Source of the DNA: CAVSVP01 sp963731125
Lineage (GTDB): Bacteria; Pseudomonadota; Gammaproteobacteria; Competibacterales; Competibacteraceae
DNA: 64,000 nt
NCBI GenBank assembly: GCA_963731125.1
Contig: CAVSVP010000008.1
Location: 310,001 to 374,000 of the forward strand
Reading direction: 5' to 3'
In this document: positions 1 through 9,760 of the stretch, one piece after another
Layout: each line of letters begins with the position of its first letter
Position numbering within the stretch: position 1 is the first letter of the stretch
Position numbers and translations under genes: made by a program
Notes under the pieces: model-generated
The model's database searches: none
Told to the model about the DNA's origin: nothing
The model's input: only the letters and a program-made list of their open reading frames with translations

Positions 1-2715
1 AAAGGGCTGGTTGGTTACCAACAGTCCCGCGGATACGCCGACAATAGACAGTGGTATGGTCAGTAGGATAATCAGAGGTTGACGGATGGCATTGAATAGG
101 AAAATTAGCGTGAGTCCCATCAGTAGCGCAGGGATTGGCAGGTTACTAAAGAGACCTGCTTGAGCATTCTTAGAATCCTCGTATTGACCGCCCCACTGGA
201 GTTCATAACCCGACGGCAGAGGTATTGCTTCTATTTTTGGCATGAGGCGTGCCAGCAGTACACTGGGTTCCTCGCCGACCGCATCGCACTTCACGGTGAT
301 GGTGCGTTTGCGATCGCGGCGCATAATCAGTGGATCTTCCCATCGGGTTTTGAAACCGGACACGACCTGCAGCAAAGGAATGGCCTGCTGAGCAAGCGGA
401 CTCCAGATCTGCACATCATTGATATTTTGCACATCCAGGCGTTCTTCGGGCGGTGGTCTGGAAATGATGGGCAGCAGCTTATTGCCTTCCCGGTAAGTGC
501 CCACCTGAGTACCGCTAAATGCGCTCTCTAAGGTTCGATTGAGGTCTTCTCGGGTAATACCGGTGCGCCGCGCCTGGGTTTCGGAGAAGATTGGCACGAC
601 TTTAGGAATCCGCTCCCGCCAGTCGGTCTTAATGGCTTCTGCGCCTGCCGAGCGCATGATGGATTTGGCCCGCTCGGCTAAGCGTCGCAGCGTCTCCGGT
701 TCGGGGCCACTGAACCGTACCTGAATCTTGGACGCCTCGCCAGGACCCTGCTCAAATTTTCGAATCTGAGGCTGGGCGTTAGGGAAACTTTCTTCGATAT
801 GGGTTTGTACTTTTTGTCCGATGGCCGGAATGGCATGGTAGTCCTCCACATCCACCAGCATAAGGCCGTAGGAACTGTTGGGATCCTCCGGAACAAAAGT
901 GAGCAGAAACCGCGAAGGACCCTGACCCACGAACGTTGATACATTCGTCACGCCCTCTAAAGTTCGGGTATAGGCCTCGATGTCCTGCAGATCGGCAGAG
1001 GTATCGCGGATATCGGTACCTTCTGGTAGCCAGTAGTGAACCATGAACTGGGGACGGACTGAAGCAGGAAAAAAGCTTTGATTGAGTAAACTGAAACCGT
1101 AGATCGCCAGCGCCAGCAAACCCACCATCAACAGTACGGTAAGGTATCTCACCCGGATGCAGAACCGCAGAAAGCCACGGTATAGCGAGTAAAACCGGCC
1201 GCCGTAAGGATCGACACCCGCGGCTAGGGTAGCGGGTTTTAAGAACATAACGCACAAGAGAGGGGTAATGGTGATGGCAATCACCCAACTTGCCAGAAGC
1301 GAGATCAAAATGACCTGGAACAGCGAACGAGTATATTCACCGGTGCTGTCCTGGGAAAGACCAACGGCGGCGAAGGCCAGAATGGCAATAATTGTCGCCC
1401 CCAGCAGCGGCCACATATTGTTACTGACGACGGTTTTAGCCGCCGCGATCCGATCTTCACCCTGACTAATCCGTACCAGTATCCCATCGGTGATCACGAT
1501 AGCATTATCCACCAGCATGCCGAGAGCGATGACCAGAGCGCCAAGGGAAATGCGCTGCAGGTTGATTTCATAAATGCCCATGAAAATAAAGGTGGTGAGC
1601 ACGGTCAACAACAGCACGGCACCCATGAGTAGGCCACTGCGCAAGCCCATAAACAGCATCAGCACCACAATGACAATGGCGAGCGCCTGAAGCAGATTGA
1701 TAATAAAGGCGTCGATGGCTTCGGTGACCGCCTTCGCCTGATAGGAAATGATGCCAAGCTCCACACCGACGGGAATCTGCGGGGCGAGCTCGTCGAGTTT
1801 TTGTTCGACAAGTCTTCCCATCTCAACGACATTGCCGCCCTCTACGGTGGAGAGGGCAAGACCCATGGCAGGTTTGCCATTGTAGCGCATCAGGGTATCC
1901 GGCGGCGTTTTATAACCCCGGCTAATGGTGGCCAAATCCCGAAGATAGATCAGATTATCGGGATCGTCCGGGTCGCGCACCAGTAAATTGCCGATAGCGG
2001 CAACGGAGTCGAAGGCCCCTGTGGGGTCGATGGCAATATATTTGTCATCCACTTTGACATTGCCTGCAGGCACGACGGTATTCTGACTTCCCAGAGTGTC
2101 GTAGATGGCGCTGAGCGGAATGCCCAATTGAGCAGTGCGGGTGCGGGAAACTTCTACAAATACCTGTTCCTGCTGAATGCCCCAAAGGTCTATCTTGGCC
2201 ACTCCGGGCACCAATAGTAGCTCTTTCCTGAGCATGTCAACCACGGACTTGAGTTCTCGATAACTATAGCCATCACCGTAGACCGCAAAGAAAATACCGA
2301 ATACATCGCCGAAATCATCGTTGACTATGGAGGGCTGGGTGCCTGTCGGCAGCTGCGACTGTGCCGCCTGAACTTTGCGCCGGAGCTCGTCCCATATCTG
2401 AGGGAGAGTGAATTTATCGTACTTGTCCTTGATTTCCGGAGTGATAATGGACAGCCCCCTTTGGGATGTAGACTCTATCTTTTTAAGCTCGCCCAGTTTT
2501 TGGATTTCCGTCTCAATGGTGTTAGTGACTTCCTGCTCCACTTCCTGTGGAGAAGCGCCCGGATAATAGGTAATGATTTTAGCCTCCTTGATGGTGAATT
2601 CCGGGTCTTCAAGCCGCCCGAGATTTTCATAGGCCAGAATACCTCCGCCCAAGATTAAGAAGGTCAGGGTGAGCGTTATGACTTTATTCTTAATAGCCCA
2701 TTCGGCAATATTCAT
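1..2715 (-). CDS. RND efflux transporter permease (3' end outside window)
   Basis: Inner-membrane proton-driven RND pump subunit. About 905 codons are open from an ATG at 2715 to the window edge; family members are about 1,030 residues, so roughly the last 120 are missing. The N-terminus has a first membrane helix followed by the periplasmic porter start (Y-Y-P-G-A-S-P-Q-E-V-E). In the predicted fourth helix GMLVDNAIV matches the proton-relay segment of AcrB/CzcA-type pumps, with D-N in place of the AcrB Asp pair. The gene lies 5 bp downstream of the adaptor gene and is surely co-transcribed with it. Substrate cannot be told; it is closer in style to HAE/CusA-like drug or solvent pumps than to a recognised metal pump. 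No outer-membrane channel gene is visible. Confidence 0.93.
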   Translation of the reverse strand, partial: MNIAEWAIKNKVITLTLTFLILGGGILAYENLGRLEDPEFTIKEAKIITYYPGASPQEVEQEVTNTIETEIQKLGELKKIESTSQRGLSIITPEIKDKYDKFTLPQIWDELRRKVQAAQSQLPTGTQPSIVNDDFGDVFGIFFAVYGDGYSYRELKSVVDMLRKELLLVPGVAKIDLWGIQQEQVFVEVSRTRTAQLGIPLSAIYDTLGSQNTVVPAGNVKVDDKYIAIDPTGAFDSVAAIGNLLVRDPDDPDNLIYLRDLATISRGYKTPPDTLMRYNGKPAMGLALSTVEGGNVVEMGRLVEQKLDELAPQIPVGVELGIISYQAKAVTEAIDAFIINLLQALAIVIVVLMLFMGLRSGLLMGAVLLLTVLTTFIFMGIYEINLQRISLGALVIALGMLVDNAIVITDGILVRISQGEDRIAAAKTVVSNNMWPLLGATIIAILAFAAVGLSQDSTGEYTRSLFQVILISLLASWVIAITITPLLCVMFLKPATLAAGVDPYGGRFYSLYRGFLRFCIRVRYLTVLLMVGLLALAIYGFSLLNQSFFPASVRPQFMVHYWLPEGTDIRDTSADLQDIEAYTRTLEGVTNVSTFVGQGPSRFLLTFVPEDPNSSYGLMLVDVEDYHAIPAIGQKVQTHIEESFPNAQPQIRKFEQGPGEASKIQVRFSGPEPETLRRLAERAKSIMRSAGAEAIKTDWRERIPKVVPIFSETQARRTGITREDLNRTLESAFSGTQVGTYREGNKLLPIISRPPPEERLDVQNINDVQIWSPLAQQAIPLLQVVSGFKTRWEDPLIMRRDRKRTITVKCDAVGEEPSVLLARLMPKIEAIPLPSGYELQWGGQYEDSKNAQAGLFSNLPIPALLMGLTLIFLFNAIRQPLIILLTIPLSIVGVSAGLLVTNQPF

Positions 2716-2720
2716 GGCAA

Positions 2721-3839
2721 TTAGGACTCTAAGCCGTCATTGGTTGCTAACCGAATTTTCAAACCTTCAGCCAGGTAAGGGCTGCCGGCCGTCACGATCA
2801 CATCACCGCTCTTAAGCCCACTGAGTACCCGAACATTTTTTCCCGTCAAAGTGCCTAAGGTAACGTTACGTTGCTGCACTGTCATGGAATCCTTGTTTAC
2901 CACCCAGACGTAGGCTTTGCCGGTTTCATCGGCAGCCACAGCACTCATGGGAATAGCGAAGACATCAGCCTGCACGTTCCGGTCAACCATGGGGGTGAAG
3001 GTTGCCGCCATGCCTGGAAGAATATTGATGTCTTTGGGAGCAGGCAGGTTTAGGGTTGCCTTATAGGTCCGCGTTAGCGGGTCCGCTCGGGTCTGGAATT
3101 TCTTGACGGTCACCGGATACTCATGCTCAGGAAATGCTTCAAAAGTGACCACTCCCACCTCGGCGCCGTGCTGAAATGCGGCCGTATTCGCCCGAATCAA
3201 ATCTTGTTCGGGGATATTAATAACGACACCCAGGGATGATATATCTTCCAACAGCAGGATCGGCTGCTTGGCCCTGACATTTTGAAAATTTTCAACGTAC
3301 CTGGTTGCCACCACTCCCCTAAAGGGGGCGCGCAGGTAAGTGTCGTCGAAATCTTTTTCGGCCTGTAAGATGTACGCCTCGGCAATTTCATAGTCCGCTT
3401 TTTTTTCTTCGTACTGGTCCTTGGAGACAGTTTTCGACGCCAGGAGTTTTTGGAAGCGGTCATATTGTCTGCGCGCCTCTTCGAGTTCGGCTCGGCGTAC
3501 ATTGAGGGCGTTTTCAAAGTCTTGGGGGTCGATGCGCGCCAGAAGATTGCCCTTCTCCACAATATCCCCTTCTTTAACAGGTAACTCAATCAGGGGACCT
3601 GTTACCTGGAAGGTCAATTCCGCTTGCTGGTTGGCTTCGACTTGGCCCGGAATTTTGCGCAGGATCGCCTTGGCAGGCGCTTCCAGAACCATGATTCGAA
3701 CCAGCTTGGCTTGGGGGGTAAGCGGGTTAGCTTCTTCTTGTTCTCGGCAGGCGCTTAGAAAGAGCACTCCGATTGCTAGCATAGTGATACTAAGGAGGGA
3801 TAGAGAAAGTCGGTTACGTTTCCTGGGTTCGGGTTTCAT
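2721..3839 (-). CDS. RND efflux periplasmic adaptor (membrane fusion) lipoprotein
   Basis: Periplasmic adaptor linking the RND permease to an outer-membrane channel. The product shows a basic N-terminus, hydrophobic helix and lipobox L-S-A-C followed by acidic residues, so it is probably a lipoprotein. Next come a biotinyl-lipoyl-like half (EGDIVEKGNLLARIDPQDF), a coiled-coil hairpin (about residues 90-150), the second lipoyl half (LRAPFRGVVATRYVENF), and beta-barrel/membrane-proximal domains. An upstream in-frame ATG at 3896 would add 19 residues before the signal peptide; I prefer 3839 because it places the signal sequence at the N-terminus, although neither start has a strong ribosome binding site. 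First gene of a two-gene operon with the permease. Confidence 0.9.
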   Translation of the reverse strand: MKPEPRKRNRLSLSLLSITMLAIGVLFLSACREQEEANPLTPQAKLVRIMVLEAPAKAILRKIPGQVEANQQAELTFQVTGPLIELPVKEGDIVEKGNLLARIDPQDFENALNVRRAELEEARRQYDRFQKLLASKTVSKDQYEEKKADYEIAEAYILQAEKDFDDTYLRAPFRGVVATRYVENFQNVRAKQPILLLEDISSLGVVINIPEQDLIRANTAAFQHGAEVGVVTFEAFPEHEYPVTVKKFQTRADPLTRTYKATLNLPAPKDINILPGMAATFTPMVDRNVQADVFAIPMSAVAADETGKAYVWVVNKDSMTVQQRNVTLGTLTGKNVRVLSGLKSGDVIVTAGSPYLAEGLKIRLATNDGLES

Positions 3840-3896
3840 GGTAATTCCAGTCTTGCCAGCAGTGCATCCGTCTATGTTTGCTAAAGGAGTAACCAT

Positions 3897-4356
3897 CCCA
3901 ATTTACCGCTGATAACTCCCGTTATGGTGGGGCCTACCGCACCTTTAAATCCTAGCTTAATATAACTCAGAACAAGGAAACAATCATTGCTACTGGCATG
4001 GTAAAAACGGGCGTGCCGATAGAACCTTATGTATGGGTAACCTGCGTGATACCGGCGAGTGTCGATACATTGGTGATTGAGTGCGCTACTTCGCTCGTTC
4101 AGTTAACCTATGGACTTACGAAAATTGCAAATTTTTTGAAATTACTCTTGCGTTCTGCCAAAAACTCCCTTAAGAAGATATCAAAAAGCGACGTGCAAAT
4201 TTGCACTGTAGCTTATTGATTCTTGGTTTTCATCTTTAAAGGGAAAGCCCCCAAGCCTATACAAGAAAGGGTTTTTATCTAAAAACATGCTTGCTGCTGC
4301 TTAACTCGGCTCAAACATTAAATCGTTAACCACTAATAAATTTATTGATCACTAAC
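3897..4356. other. Intergenic region, no gene supported
   Basis: AT-rich spacer between the divergent efflux operon and the glycogen/partner-switch operon. It must carry the efflux promoter. A 73-codon frame (3998-4219) has no homology that I recognise and no clear ribosome binding site. The 160-bp repeat follows immediately. Confidence 0.6.
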
Positions 4357-4516
4357 TACTCGATGATCAAGTTTTTAGTTCTTGACTTTATGAATTTTCC
4401 GATTGTCAGACACTTAGAAATTTACGGCCAAGGATCGCCAAGACAAAGCAAAATTCTAACTTGCTGAAATTTCAATATTTTAGAATGTCAAGCTAAAAAA
4501 ACTTGAGGATCGAGTA
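4357..4516 (+). repeat. 160-bp MITE-like element, copy 1
   Basis: Begins TACTCGATGATCAAGTTT and ends with the near-perfect inverse AAACTTGAGGATCGAGTA (16 of 18 positions inverted). The outermost bases are TA on both sides, which would fit a TA target duplication of the IS630/Tc1 type. It is non-coding and AT-rich. A second copy at 11662-11821 differs at only two positions and has the same orientation. It ends 41 bp before the ATG of the epimerase gene, so it forms part of the operon leader or promoter. Confidence 0.85.
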
Positions 4517-4557
4517 ACTATCATTGAATCATTAACTATATAGTTGGGGGTAACGCA

Positions 4558-6375
4558 ATGAGTAGTGTAAATTTTACGTTTTCGGACCTGATTGCCGGCT
4601 ATGTTACTCAGTTTGATGCTAATCAAAGCATATTTGGACTTAAGACTTCCGATGGAAGGGAGTTCCAGGTTCGTTTGACGTCTAACACTTATGCGGAACT
4701 GACGCATAATTTGAATGAACCCTATCAGGACCTAACAGGACGCATCCATTCGATGCTCGAACCGGGCCGTTACCTGTACGCCTACGGCGTCTTCTTTCCT
4801 GAGGATACGTTGAAGTTTGAGGCCAAGCGCTTAGTTTTTGTGGGCGTTAAACCTGATGAATTTCGTTTTGAGCGTGCTAACTGGTGGGTGGAACAAGTTC
4901 GTGCGCTGGGCGATTTTTACCTGAAATCTCAGTTTAGCGGCGACGAAGTTGACTATCGTGAGTATCGCACCTCCCTCAGTTTGAGCGGTGCCAAGGGAGT
5001 GAGTGTCCGTCAGGAAACCGATACCATTTCCCGGATGGTGTACGGTCTGGCAACCGCTTTTATGATGACCGGTGAAGAGCGTTTTCTGGACGCAGCTGAA
5101 AAAGGGGTTGTCTATCTGCGCGAGCATATGCGCTTTTATGATGCGGATGAGGAACTCATCTACTGGTATCATGGCATTGATATCCGCGGCAATCGAGAAG
5201 ATAAGATTTTTGCTTCTGAATTTGGGGATGATTACGATGCCATACCCGCCTACGAACAAATCTATGCGCTGGCGGGACCCATTCAGACTTATCGGGTGAC
5301 TGGTGATCCCGATATTCTCAGAGATGCTCAGTTGACGGTAAAGCTGTTCGATGAATTTTTCCTGGACAAAAGAGCAGGGGGGTATTTCTCACACCTGGAT
5401 CCCATTACCATGGATCCTCGCAGCGAGGCCTTAGGTCGCAACAAAGGTTGCAAGAACTGGAATTCTGTGGGGGATCACGCCCCGGCTTATTTGATTAACC
5501 TTTGGCTGGCGACAGGGGAAGCCAAGTACGCCAGAATGCTCGAGTATTGTTTCGATATTATCGAAGAGCGCTTTCCAGACTATGAACACAGCCATTTTGT
5601 TCAGGAGCGTTTCTACGAGGACTGGTCTCATGACACCACTTGGGGATGGCAGCAGAACCGCGCGGTGGTCGGGCATAATCTCAAGATCGCCTGGAATCTG
5701 ATGCGGATGAATTCTCTAAAACCAAAAGATAAGTATGTCAATTTGGCTAATAAAATCGCCAAACTGATGCCTGCCGTGGGTAGCGACCAGCAGCGGGGTG
5801 GATGGTATGATGTGGTGGAACGCCTGCTAGGGGAAGGGGAGAAGTATCATCGTTTCGCTTGGCATGACCGCAAAGCTTGGTGGCAACAGGAACAATCCAT
5901 CCTGGCATACCTTATCATTCACGGTGTCCTCAAAGATTCAGACGATCTGCGCCATGCTCGCGAAGCGTCGGCTTTCTACAATGCCTTTTTCCTCGATCAC
6001 GAAGACGGGGGCATCTACTTTAATGTACTGGCCAATGGTATTCCCTATCTAATGGGCACAGAACGTTACAAGGGCAGCCACTCCATGAGCGGTTATCACT
6101 CCTTTGAATTGTGCTATCTGGCAACTGCTTATACTAATCTACTGATTGCAAAGCAACCCATGGAGCTTTACTTCAGACCTCAGCCGGGTGCTTTTAAACT
6201 GAATATCTTGAGGGTTCAACCGGATATCCTGCCTCCCGGCAGTGTACGTATCGAAGCAGTATGGGCAGACGGCGAACCGTATACTAACTTCGATGCCAAT
6301 GCGCTGACGGTCAAACTACCGGATTCTAAAGACGTAATGACCTACAGAGTACGCTTAGTACCAACTGCTAAATGA
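4558..6375 (+). CDS. AGE (N-acylglucosamine 2-epimerase) family protein
   Basis: A 605-residue protein. Residues about 100-530 have the alpha/alpha-barrel pattern of N-acylglucosamine 2-epimerases/cellobiose epimerases, with recurring aromatic and His residues (GVSVRQETDTISRMVYGL, WNSVGDHAPAYLINLW, WSHDTTWGWQQNRAVVGHNL, GGWYDVVERLLGEG). It is longer than simple epimerases: an extra N-terminal beta domain of about 95 residues and a C-terminal beta domain of about 60 flank the barrel. The start is the ATG after a GGGGG stretch. It is the first gene of a tight operon with STAS proteins and GlgX; the Synechocystis counterpart, as I recall it, is slr1855. The actual substrate is unknown, probably a sugar or oligosaccharide tied to glycogen turnover. 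It sits just after the repeat at 4357-4516. Confidence 0.85.
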   Translation: MSSVNFTFSDLIAGYVTQFDANQSIFGLKTSDGREFQVRLTSNTYAELTHNLNEPYQDLTGRIHSMLEPGRYLYAYGVFFPEDTLKFEAKRLVFVGVKPDEFRFERANWWVEQVRALGDFYLKSQFSGDEVDYREYRTSLSLSGAKGVSVRQETDTISRMVYGLATAFMMTGEERFLDAAEKGVVYLREHMRFYDADEELIYWYHGIDIRGNREDKIFASEFGDDYDAIPAYEQIYALAGPIQTYRVTGDPDILRDAQLTVKLFDEFFLDKRAGGYFSHLDPITMDPRSEALGRNKGCKNWNSVGDHAPAYLINLWLATGEAKYARMLEYCFDIIEERFPDYEHSHFVQERFYEDWSHDTTWGWQQNRAVVGHNLKIAWNLMRMNSLKPKDKYVNLANKIAKLMPAVGSDQQRGGWYDVVERLLGEGEKYHRFAWHDRKAWWQQEQSILAYLIIHGVLKDSDDLRHAREASAFYNAFFLDHEDGGIYFNVLANGIPYLMGTERYKGSHSMSGYHSFELCYLATAYTNLLIAKQPMELYFRPQPGAFKLNILRVQPDILPPGSVRIEAVWADGEPYTNFDANALTVKLPDSKDVMTYRVRLVPTAK

Positions 6376-6396
6376 GCCAGTAAGGAAACTAACGTT

Positions 6397-6741
6397 ATGA
6401 ATGTCACAGTGAATACTGTTGAGCAAATTACCGTGATTAACCTGGAAGGTGACCTGGATGGCAAGACAGCGCCAGAGGTTCAAGCCCAGATAACGCCACT
6501 ACTGGTTCAGGGTGGTGGTAAGATGATTTTAGACATGACCAAGGTCCCCTATATGTCTAGTGCAGGTCTGCGCGTCTTGCTGATGCTTTACCGTCAAGCG
6601 ACGGCTAACAACGGCAAGATCGTATTGGTTGGGCTCTCTGAGGAGCTCTCCGACACCATGTCTGTCACCGGCTTTTTAAATTTTTTCACCACCTGCGAGA
6701 CGTTTGATTCCGCCATCAAAATGCTTAACGAGAACGAGTAA
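6397..6741 (+). CDS. STAS-domain anti-sigma factor antagonist (RsbV/SpoIIAA-like)
   Basis: A 114-residue single STAS domain. In such partner-switching systems the unphosphorylated form binds the anti-sigma/kinase ATPase and is inactivated by phosphorylation on a conserved Ser. That motif is clear here as VPYMSSAGLRVLL around residues 48-60, after the strand MILDM. The gene is 21 bp downstream of the epimerase gene with AAGGAAA ahead of the ATG, and is followed 12 bp later by the debranching enzyme. It is one of two STAS genes in the operon, on either side of glgX, so the system probably has two phospho-targets. Confidence 0.92.
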   Translation: MNVTVNTVEQITVINLEGDLDGKTAPEVQAQITPLLVQGGGKMILDMTKVPYMSSAGLRVLLMLYRQATANNGKIVLVGLSEELSDTMSVTGFLNFFTTCETFDSAIKMLNENE

Positions 6742-6753
6742 GATACAATACCT

Positions 6754-8868
6754 ATGGAGCCGCGCATTGATTTTTATCCTACCCATCAATATGGGGGCTA
6801 CAAACTGCGTATTGGCAGGCCTTATCCATTCGGCGCCACTCTGGTGCCGCAAGGCGTAAATTTTTCCATCTACTCAAGACATGCGACGTCTTGTGCGTTG
6901 GTGCTCTTTGAAAAGCACCAATCTGAACCCATAGCGGAAATTCCTTTTCCAGAAGAATTTCGCATTGGCCACGTGTTTAACATGGTGGTCTTTGATTTGG
7001 ATTATGAAGCCATTGAATACGGTTACCGGATGGAAGGGCCATTTGATCCAATTGCAGGGCATCGCTTCGACTCAAGCAAGATCCTTATGGATCCTTGTGC
7101 CAAGGTGATTGGAGGACGGGATGATTGGGGAGAGAAGCCTGATTGGAATGAGGTGTACCAGCACCGGAGCCGGCTGTCTTTTGAAGATTTTGATTGGGAG
7201 TCCGATCGTCCTCTGGAAATTCCTATCGAGGATTTGGTCATCTATGAAGCCCATGTCCGCGGTTTCACCCGACATTCCTCCTCAGGCGTGAAGCATCCGG
7301 GAACGTATGCGGCCATTCTGGAAAAAATTCCCCATCTTAAGGAGTTGGGCATCAACTGTATCGAACTAATGCCCGTTTACGAATTTGATGAATTCGAAAA
7401 CAGCCGCTTCAATGAAGAGACCGGTGAGCGGCTAATGAATTACTGGGGTTACAGCACCGTCGGATTTTTTGCTCCCAAAGCCGGTTATGCGGCCACCGGC
7501 AAGTTAGGGATGCAGATGGATGAGCTTAAAAACCTGGTCAAGGAACTGCACAAGAATGGCATCGAAGTGATATTGGACGTGGTTTTCAATCATACGGCGG
7601 AAGGCAATGAACAAGGGCCGACCATTTCGTTCCGGGGGATTGATAATCAAACCTATTATATGCTTACCCCAGAAGGCTACTATTTCAACTTTAGCGGTAC
7701 CGGTAACACCTTAAACTGCAACAACCCGGTGGTACGACACATGGTGGTGGACTGTCTGAATTACTGGGCGGCGGAGTACCACATTGATGGGTTTCGCTTT
7801 GATTTGGCTTCCATCTTGGGGCGTGATTCCCGGGGAGCTCCACTGACCAATCCGCCGTTGCTGGAATCCCTGGCCTTTGATCCTATTCTGGGCAAGTGCA
7901 AATTAATTGCCGAAGCATGGGATGCGGGAGGATTATATCAAGTAGGCTCTTTTCCTGCCTATGGTCGCTGGGCAGAATGGAACGGTAAATACAGAGACAG
8001 TATTCGCAAGTTTCTAAAAGGTGATATGGGTAGCGTTGGCGATATGGCCCAACGCCTGCAGGGATCGCCGGATCTTTATTGGAATAGAGGGCCAACAGCC
8101 TCCATTAATTTTATCACCTGCCACGACGGCTTCACTCTGCTCGACCTCGTTTCCTATAACAACAAACATAATGAGGCTAATGGGGAAAACAATAACGACG
8201 GCGCGAACGACAACAATAGTTGGAATTGTGGTTGGGAGGGTCCGGTCGATGATCCTAACATCAATGCCTTGCGCAAACGACAAATGAAGAATGCCGTGGC
8301 AATGCTAATAGTAAGCCAAGGTGTGCCGATGATTCTCATGGGCGACGAGATGGCGCGCACTCAGCAGGGTAATAACAATACCTATTGCCAAGACAATGAA
8401 TTGAACTGGTTGGATTGGACTTTGCTGCAGGCTAATACTGAGCTGTTTCGCTTTTTCAAGACCTGCATTGCCTTGCGTCACGCTCACCCGGTGCTGCGCA
8501 ACCGTTACCACTTTCGCAACGTAGACTACGTGGGCAGCGGTTATCCCGATATCTCTTGGCATGGTACGCGTGCGTGGAATGCTGACTGGTCCGGAGTCAG
8601 TCGGGTCGTCGCCTTTCTGCTATGTGGTAAGCACGCCAAGCAGGGAACGGTTATCGATGACTATCTCTACGTGGCAATGAATATGCATTATGAGGCGATG
8701 GAGTTTGAAATTCCTGGTTTACCGGAAGGTATGCAATGGCACGTCGCTACAAACACCGGTGCCAAGTTTCCCGAAGATTGCTGGGAACCCGGTAAGGAGC
8801 CTCTAATGAAAGATCAGCAGCGGATTTTATTAGGAGATCGTTCCGTCTGCATATTGGTGGGTCGTTAA
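6754..8868 (+). CDS. glgX: Glycogen debranching enzyme, GlgX/isoamylase type
   Basis: Hydrolyses alpha-1,6 branch linkages in glycogen or limit dextrin in the cytoplasm. At 704 residues it has the usual length. It has an N-terminal CBM48-like domain (PFGATLVPQGVNFSIYSRHA), then the GH13 barrel with region I DVVFNHT, region II DGFRFDLAS (nucleophile Asp), region III LIAEAWD (acid Glu) and region IV NFITCHDGFTL. All catalytic residues are present. It sits between two STAS genes in the partner-switch operon, which implies its expression or activity is tied to that switch. Glycogen phosphorylase is encoded separately at 24556-27063. The ribosome binding site is weak, so it may be translated by coupling to the upstream STAS gene. 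Confidence 0.96.
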   Translation: MEPRIDFYPTHQYGGYKLRIGRPYPFGATLVPQGVNFSIYSRHATSCALVLFEKHQSEPIAEIPFPEEFRIGHVFNMVVFDLDYEAIEYGYRMEGPFDPIAGHRFDSSKILMDPCAKVIGGRDDWGEKPDWNEVYQHRSRLSFEDFDWESDRPLEIPIEDLVIYEAHVRGFTRHSSSGVKHPGTYAAILEKIPHLKELGINCIELMPVYEFDEFENSRFNEETGERLMNYWGYSTVGFFAPKAGYAATGKLGMQMDELKNLVKELHKNGIEVILDVVFNHTAEGNEQGPTISFRGIDNQTYYMLTPEGYYFNFSGTGNTLNCNNPVVRHMVVDCLNYWAAEYHIDGFRFDLASILGRDSRGAPLTNPPLLESLAFDPILGKCKLIAEAWDAGGLYQVGSFPAYGRWAEWNGKYRDSIRKFLKGDMGSVGDMAQRLQGSPDLYWNRGPTASINFITCHDGFTLLDLVSYNNKHNEANGENNNDGANDNNSWNCGWEGPVDDPNINALRKRQMKNAVAMLIVSQGVPMILMGDEMARTQQGNNNTYCQDNELNWLDWTLLQANTELFRFFKTCIALRHAHPVLRNRYHFRNVDYVGSGYPDISWHGTRAWNADWSGVSRVVAFLLCGKHAKQGTVIDDYLYVAMNMHYEAMEFEIPGLPEGMQWHVATNTGAKFPEDCWEPGKEPLMKDQQRILLGDRSVCILVGR

Positions 8869-8916
8869 ATTTTATTGCAATTACCTAAGGTAATCTTTGC
8901 TCAGAGGAACAAGCTT

Positions 8917-9258
8917 ATGGCTTTCAATGCCACGCTGGAAATGATTGAAAAAAGCATCGCTAAAATCACCTTATCGGGAGAACTGGATGCCAGTGCGGCT
9001 CCAATATTGAAGACTGAGGTGGAAAATGCGGCGTCCCAAGGTGCCAAACGGCTTGTATTGCTGATGGAGAATTTGGACTATATGGCGAGCGCTGGCTTAC
9101 GTGTCCTGATCTTTGCAAAGCAGAAAATGGGCGCTGACGTGGATGTCTATGTGGTTGGGGCTCAAGACATGGTAAAGGACACCATTGAAAAGACTGGTTT
9201 TCATCACAGTGTGGTAATGATGGAGTCTTATGACCCAGACCGGATCGAAAATATCTAG
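8917..9258 (+). CDS. STAS-domain anti-sigma factor antagonist, second copy
   Basis: A 113-residue STAS protein. The start at 8917 is preceded by AGAGGAAC at good spacing; an upstream in-frame start at 8875 would add 14 residues with no support. The phospho-acceptor motif is LDYMASAGLRVLIF. It is only distantly similar to the STAS protein at 6397-6741, so it is not a recent duplicate; the two probably differ in partner or signal. It is followed 39 bp later by the ATPase gene. Confidence 0.92.
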   Translation: MAFNATLEMIEKSIAKITLSGELDASAAPILKTEVENAASQGAKRLVLLMENLDYMASAGLRVLIFAKQKMGADVDVYVVGAQDMVKDTIEKTGFHHSVVMMESYDPDRIENI

Positions 9259-9297
9259 GCGACGGTATCCGTTACCTGATCTGTGGAGTGATTTGTA

Positions 9298-9732
9298 ATG
9301 CAGTCTTTGACAGTGCCTGGCGACTTGGAGTCTCTGAGTTCCATCGCGGATTTTATCCGGGAAGTCTCTACCACTGCCGGACTAGACAAAAAGACGTTCT
9401 ATAATCTTCGCTTAGCGGTGGATGAGATTGCAACAAATGTGATACTTCACGGCTATCAGAAGGCGGGTGTTGCCGGAGATATTAAGCTGACGGCTGACAT
9501 CGAGGATGACACCCTGACTATCTTGCTAGAAGACACCGCTCCAGCCTACGACCCTCGTGAAACCCACACAGAGGCTCAGGATGCCTTGGACGAGACGCTT
9601 GAGGAAAGACCGGTCGGCGGACTTGGAATCTATCTCGCACTCAAGAGTGTAGATCAATTTCGATACGAGCGGATTCACGGCCGCAATCGCAACTTCTTTG
9701 TGATGAATCGGAAGCAGCCTCGTGCAGAGTAA
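9298..9732 (+). CDS. Anti-sigma regulatory factor, RsbW/SpoIIAB-like serine kinase
   Basis: A 144-residue HATPase_c (GHKL) domain. The N-box is visible as LRLAVDEIATNVILHGY (Glu and Asn of the Mg-ATP site), the G1 region as LLEDTAPAYDP, and the G2 loop as RPVGGLGIYLALKSVD. Family members bind a target (a sigma factor or another regulator) and phosphorylate the STAS antagonist. No sigma factor is encoded in the operon, so its target is encoded elsewhere or is not a sigma factor. A GGAG ribosome binding site precedes the ATG. It corresponds to slr1861 in the Synechocystis icfG cluster. Confidence 0.9.
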   Translation: MQSLTVPGDLESLSSIADFIREVSTTAGLDKKTFYNLRLAVDEIATNVILHGYQKAGVAGDIKLTADIEDDTLTILLEDTAPAYDPRETHTEAQDALDETLEERPVGGLGIYLALKSVDQFRYERIHGRNRNFFVMNRKQPRAE

Positions 9733-9760
9733 TGGAGAACACGGGGAGATCCGTTTATAA